In this document: positions 5,659 to 6,810 of the stretch, one piece after another | How positions within the stretch are numbered: position 1 is the first letter of the stretch | Layout of the letters: the number at the start of each line of letters is the position of its first letter | DNA from: Kiritimatiellia bacterium | GTDB lineage: Bacteria; Verrucomicrobiota; Kiritimatiellia; RFP12; DVOR01 | DNA: 6,810 nt | NCBI GenBank assembly: GCA_017457555.1 | Contig: JAFTHG010000088.1 | Span: 1 to 6,810 of the forward strand | Direction: 5' to 3' | Position numbers and translations under genes: made by a program | Notes under the pieces: model-generated | Databases searched by the model: none | What the model saw: the letters and a program-made list of their open reading frames with translations, nothing else | Told to the model about the DNA's origin: nothing

Positions 5659-5667
5659 TGCTATACT
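5659..5667 (+). promoter_or_regulatory. Candidate extended -10 promoter of the lipoprotein/ribD pair
   Basis: TGCTATACT, an extended -10 with five of six matches, lies in the 22-base gap after the dehydrogenase stop. Transcription would start at about 5673-5675, only 3-5 bases before the ATG at 5678. No Shine-Dalgarno site precedes that ATG, so a leaderless message is plausible. Read-through from the dehydrogenase gene is also possible. Confidence 0.45.
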
Positions 5668-5677
5668 ATTAAGTATT

Positions 5678-5839
5678 ATGAAACGGATTCTTTTACTTTT
5701 GGGCTTTTTGGGCTTACTGATGGCCGGCTGTGTCAATCAGGATATCGCCGCACGCCGTTCGGACATTCCGTGGAATGCACCCTCGCGTTCGGAAGCAGTG
5801 GGCGCATTACCAGCATCACTTGTTGACCAGTATGACTGA
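5678..5839 (+). CDS. Small lipoprotein of unknown function
   Basis: Only 53 residues. It opens with MKR and a hydrophobic run (residues 4-15), then a lipobox-like LMAGC with Cys18 as the lipidation site. After cleavage a peptide of about 36 residues would be anchored in the membrane. Val follows the Cys rather than Asp, which under the enterobacterial rule suggests the outer membrane. The mature part is polar, with SDIPWNAPSRSE (28-39) as its most distinctive segment; I do not recognise a named family. No Shine-Dalgarno site is seen; a TGCTATACT promoter-like motif sits just upstream. Its last 8 bases overlap the start of ribD, so the two are probably translationally coupled. Conservation in relatives would decide whether it is a real protein; the signal peptide and tight packing argue that it is. 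Confidence 0.75.
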   Translation: MKRILLLLGFLGLLMAGCVNQDIAARRSDIPWNAPSRSEAVGALPASLVDQYD

Positions 5840-6810
5840 TTCTGAGCGTGACGAAGAATTGCTTTTGCGCGCTGTGGCATTAGCCGAGGCGTATATCGGG
5901 CAGACTGCGCCTAATCCACCGGTCGGGGCCGTATGCGCTTGCGGTGGTACGATTCTCGGTGAAGGAGCCCATCAGCGCGCAGGGACGCCTCATGCCGAAG
6001 TGCACTGTTTGCAAGCCTGCGCCACAGCTGACCTCTCAGAAGCAACGCTCTACGTCACGCTGGAGCCCTGCTCCACCACAGGGCGAACGCCGCCGTGCTG
6101 CGATCTCATCCTGCAACGCCGCCCCAAACGCGTGGTTATCGGATGCCTTGACCCCAATCCTCGCCATGCCGGACGCGCCATTCCGCTTCTGGAAGCAGCC
6201 GGTATTGACGTGGTGGTGGCAACAGGAAAACCTGCGGCACGCTGTCAGGCACTCATCGCCCCTTTTACCAAAGCAATTACGACAGGCCTCCCCTACGTTC
6301 GCCTCAAACTGGCAATGACGCTGGATGGTTATCTGGCCGATGGCACGGGAGCATCCCGTTGGATTACAGGTGCAACGGCACGCGCATGGGTTCAGCAGTT
6401 ACGTTGGCAATCGGATGCGATTATGGTGGGTGCCGGAACGGTGCGCGCCGACCATCCCTCTCTGCAACCCCACCTCCCGGATGCTCCGCAAAAATTGCGC
6501 GTTCTCTTCGACCGTTCAACGCCGATTGATGCCGCAGACCGCGACGCTCAGACGCGCGTTGCCACCGAAGACCTTGGCTATGATGGTGTTCATCTGGCAA
6601 CTCCCCTGCGCAATCTCTGTGCACGCGGCGTACAAACCGTGCTCTGTGAAGGTGGCGGCACGCTCGGTGCAGCTCTGTTGGAACAAGGCCTCGTAGACGA
6701 ACTCATCCTGATTTATGCACCAAAGATTCTGGGTGACACCCGCGGTGTCCGCGGTCTACCAATCGCTCCACGCCGACTGCCGGAGGCGCTTCAACTCACG
6801 GTGATGGAAC
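5832..6810 (+). CDS. ribD: Riboflavin biosynthesis deaminase/reductase RibD, 3' end missing
   Basis: Bifunctional cytoplasmic enzyme of riboflavin synthesis: it deaminates 2,5-diamino-6-ribosylamino-pyrimidinone 5'-phosphate, then reduces the ribosyl side chain with NADPH. 326 residues are present, and the frame is open to the window edge; family members are about 360-370. The deaminase domain (about 8-145) has NPPVGAV (28-34), HAEVH (54-58) with zinc ligand His54 and catalytic Glu56, then EPCSTTGRTPPCC (78-90) with zinc ligands Cys80 and Cys89, and DPNP (107-110). The reductase domain (from about 155) has LKLAMTLDG (158-166), SRWITG (175-180), GAGTVRADHP (200-209), EGGGTL (273-278) and LVDELILIYAPKILG (287-301). 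The ATG lies inside the lipoprotein gene, whose stop is at 5837-5839; no good ribosome site precedes it, so coupling is likely. No FMN riboswitch is visible upstream. Confidence 0.96.
   Translation, partial: MTDSERDEELLLRAVALAEAYIGQTAPNPPVGAVCACGGTILGEGAHQRAGTPHAEVHCLQACATADLSEATLYVTLEPCSTTGRTPPCCDLILQRRPKRVVIGCLDPNPRHAGRAIPLLEAAGIDVVVATGKPAARCQALIAPFTKAITTGLPYVRLKLAMTLDGYLADGTGASRWITGATARAWVQQLRWQSDAIMVGAGTVRADHPSLQPHLPDAPQKLRVLFDRSTPIDAADRDAQTRVATEDLGYDGVHLATPLRNLCARGVQTVLCEGGGTLGAALLEQGLVDELILIYAPKILGDTRGVRGLPIAPRRLPEALQLTVME

Noticed and set aside
5656..5831. FMN riboswitch ahead of ribD.
   Set aside because: The space before ribD is filled by the lipoprotein gene, and I do not see the conserved FMN-element segments there or in the 22-base gap.

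Overview
This looks like a chromosomal housekeeping segment of a Gram-negative bacterium of intermediate G+C. The signs are a small lipoprotein with a lipobox, strong Shine-Dalgarno sites on several genes, intrinsic terminators, and complete core-metabolism genes. The leucine gene appears to be controlled by a leucine-rich leader peptide rather than by a T-box, which argues against a typical Firmicute. The PGK insertion and the small lipoprotein gave me a loose impression of the PVC group (Lentisphaerota/Kiritimatiellota type), but I cannot confirm a taxon from this window.

Layout. The left two thirds (148-4261) is transcribed leftward. In transcription order it holds pgk (4261-3005) with its own terminator, then a 400-base gap with a degenerate tandem repeat. 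Next come a candidate leucine leader peptide and attenuator (2598-2446), leuA (2399-831), a hairpin between genes, and the beta subunit of a class I fumarase/tartrate-dehydratase type hydro-lyase (726-148), closed by a perfect-palindrome terminator at 96-123. Bases 1-95 show no supportable gene. The right third (4972-6810) is transcribed rightward: a short-chain dehydrogenase, a 53-residue lipoprotein, and ribD, which overlaps the lipoprotein gene by 8 bases and runs off the window.

The 710 bases between the divergent pgk and dehydrogenase genes (4262-4971) are non-coding and the most unusual part. Four copies of T(T/A)TCAGCGA start exactly 22 bases apart (4543, 4565, 4587, 4609). They are flanked by several boxes of the form TTWTYAACA, one mismatch from the DnaA box, including an inverted pair, followed by an AT-rich stretch. 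The architecture resembles an iteron-type or chromosomal replication origin, or else a large multi-operator control region. Genes on both sides point away from it.

Functions. LeuA commits 2-oxoisovalerate to leucine synthesis and is probably sensed through its own leader peptide. PGK is the glycolytic/gluconeogenic kinase. RibD catalyses two early riboflavin steps. The hydro-lyase subunit belongs with TCA-type C4 acid metabolism, but its alpha subunit is not next to it. The genes do not form one pathway. Recurring extended -10 motifs (TGnTAYACT) appear upstream of pgk, the dehydrogenase and the lipoprotein, and suggest short or leaderless transcripts for some of them.
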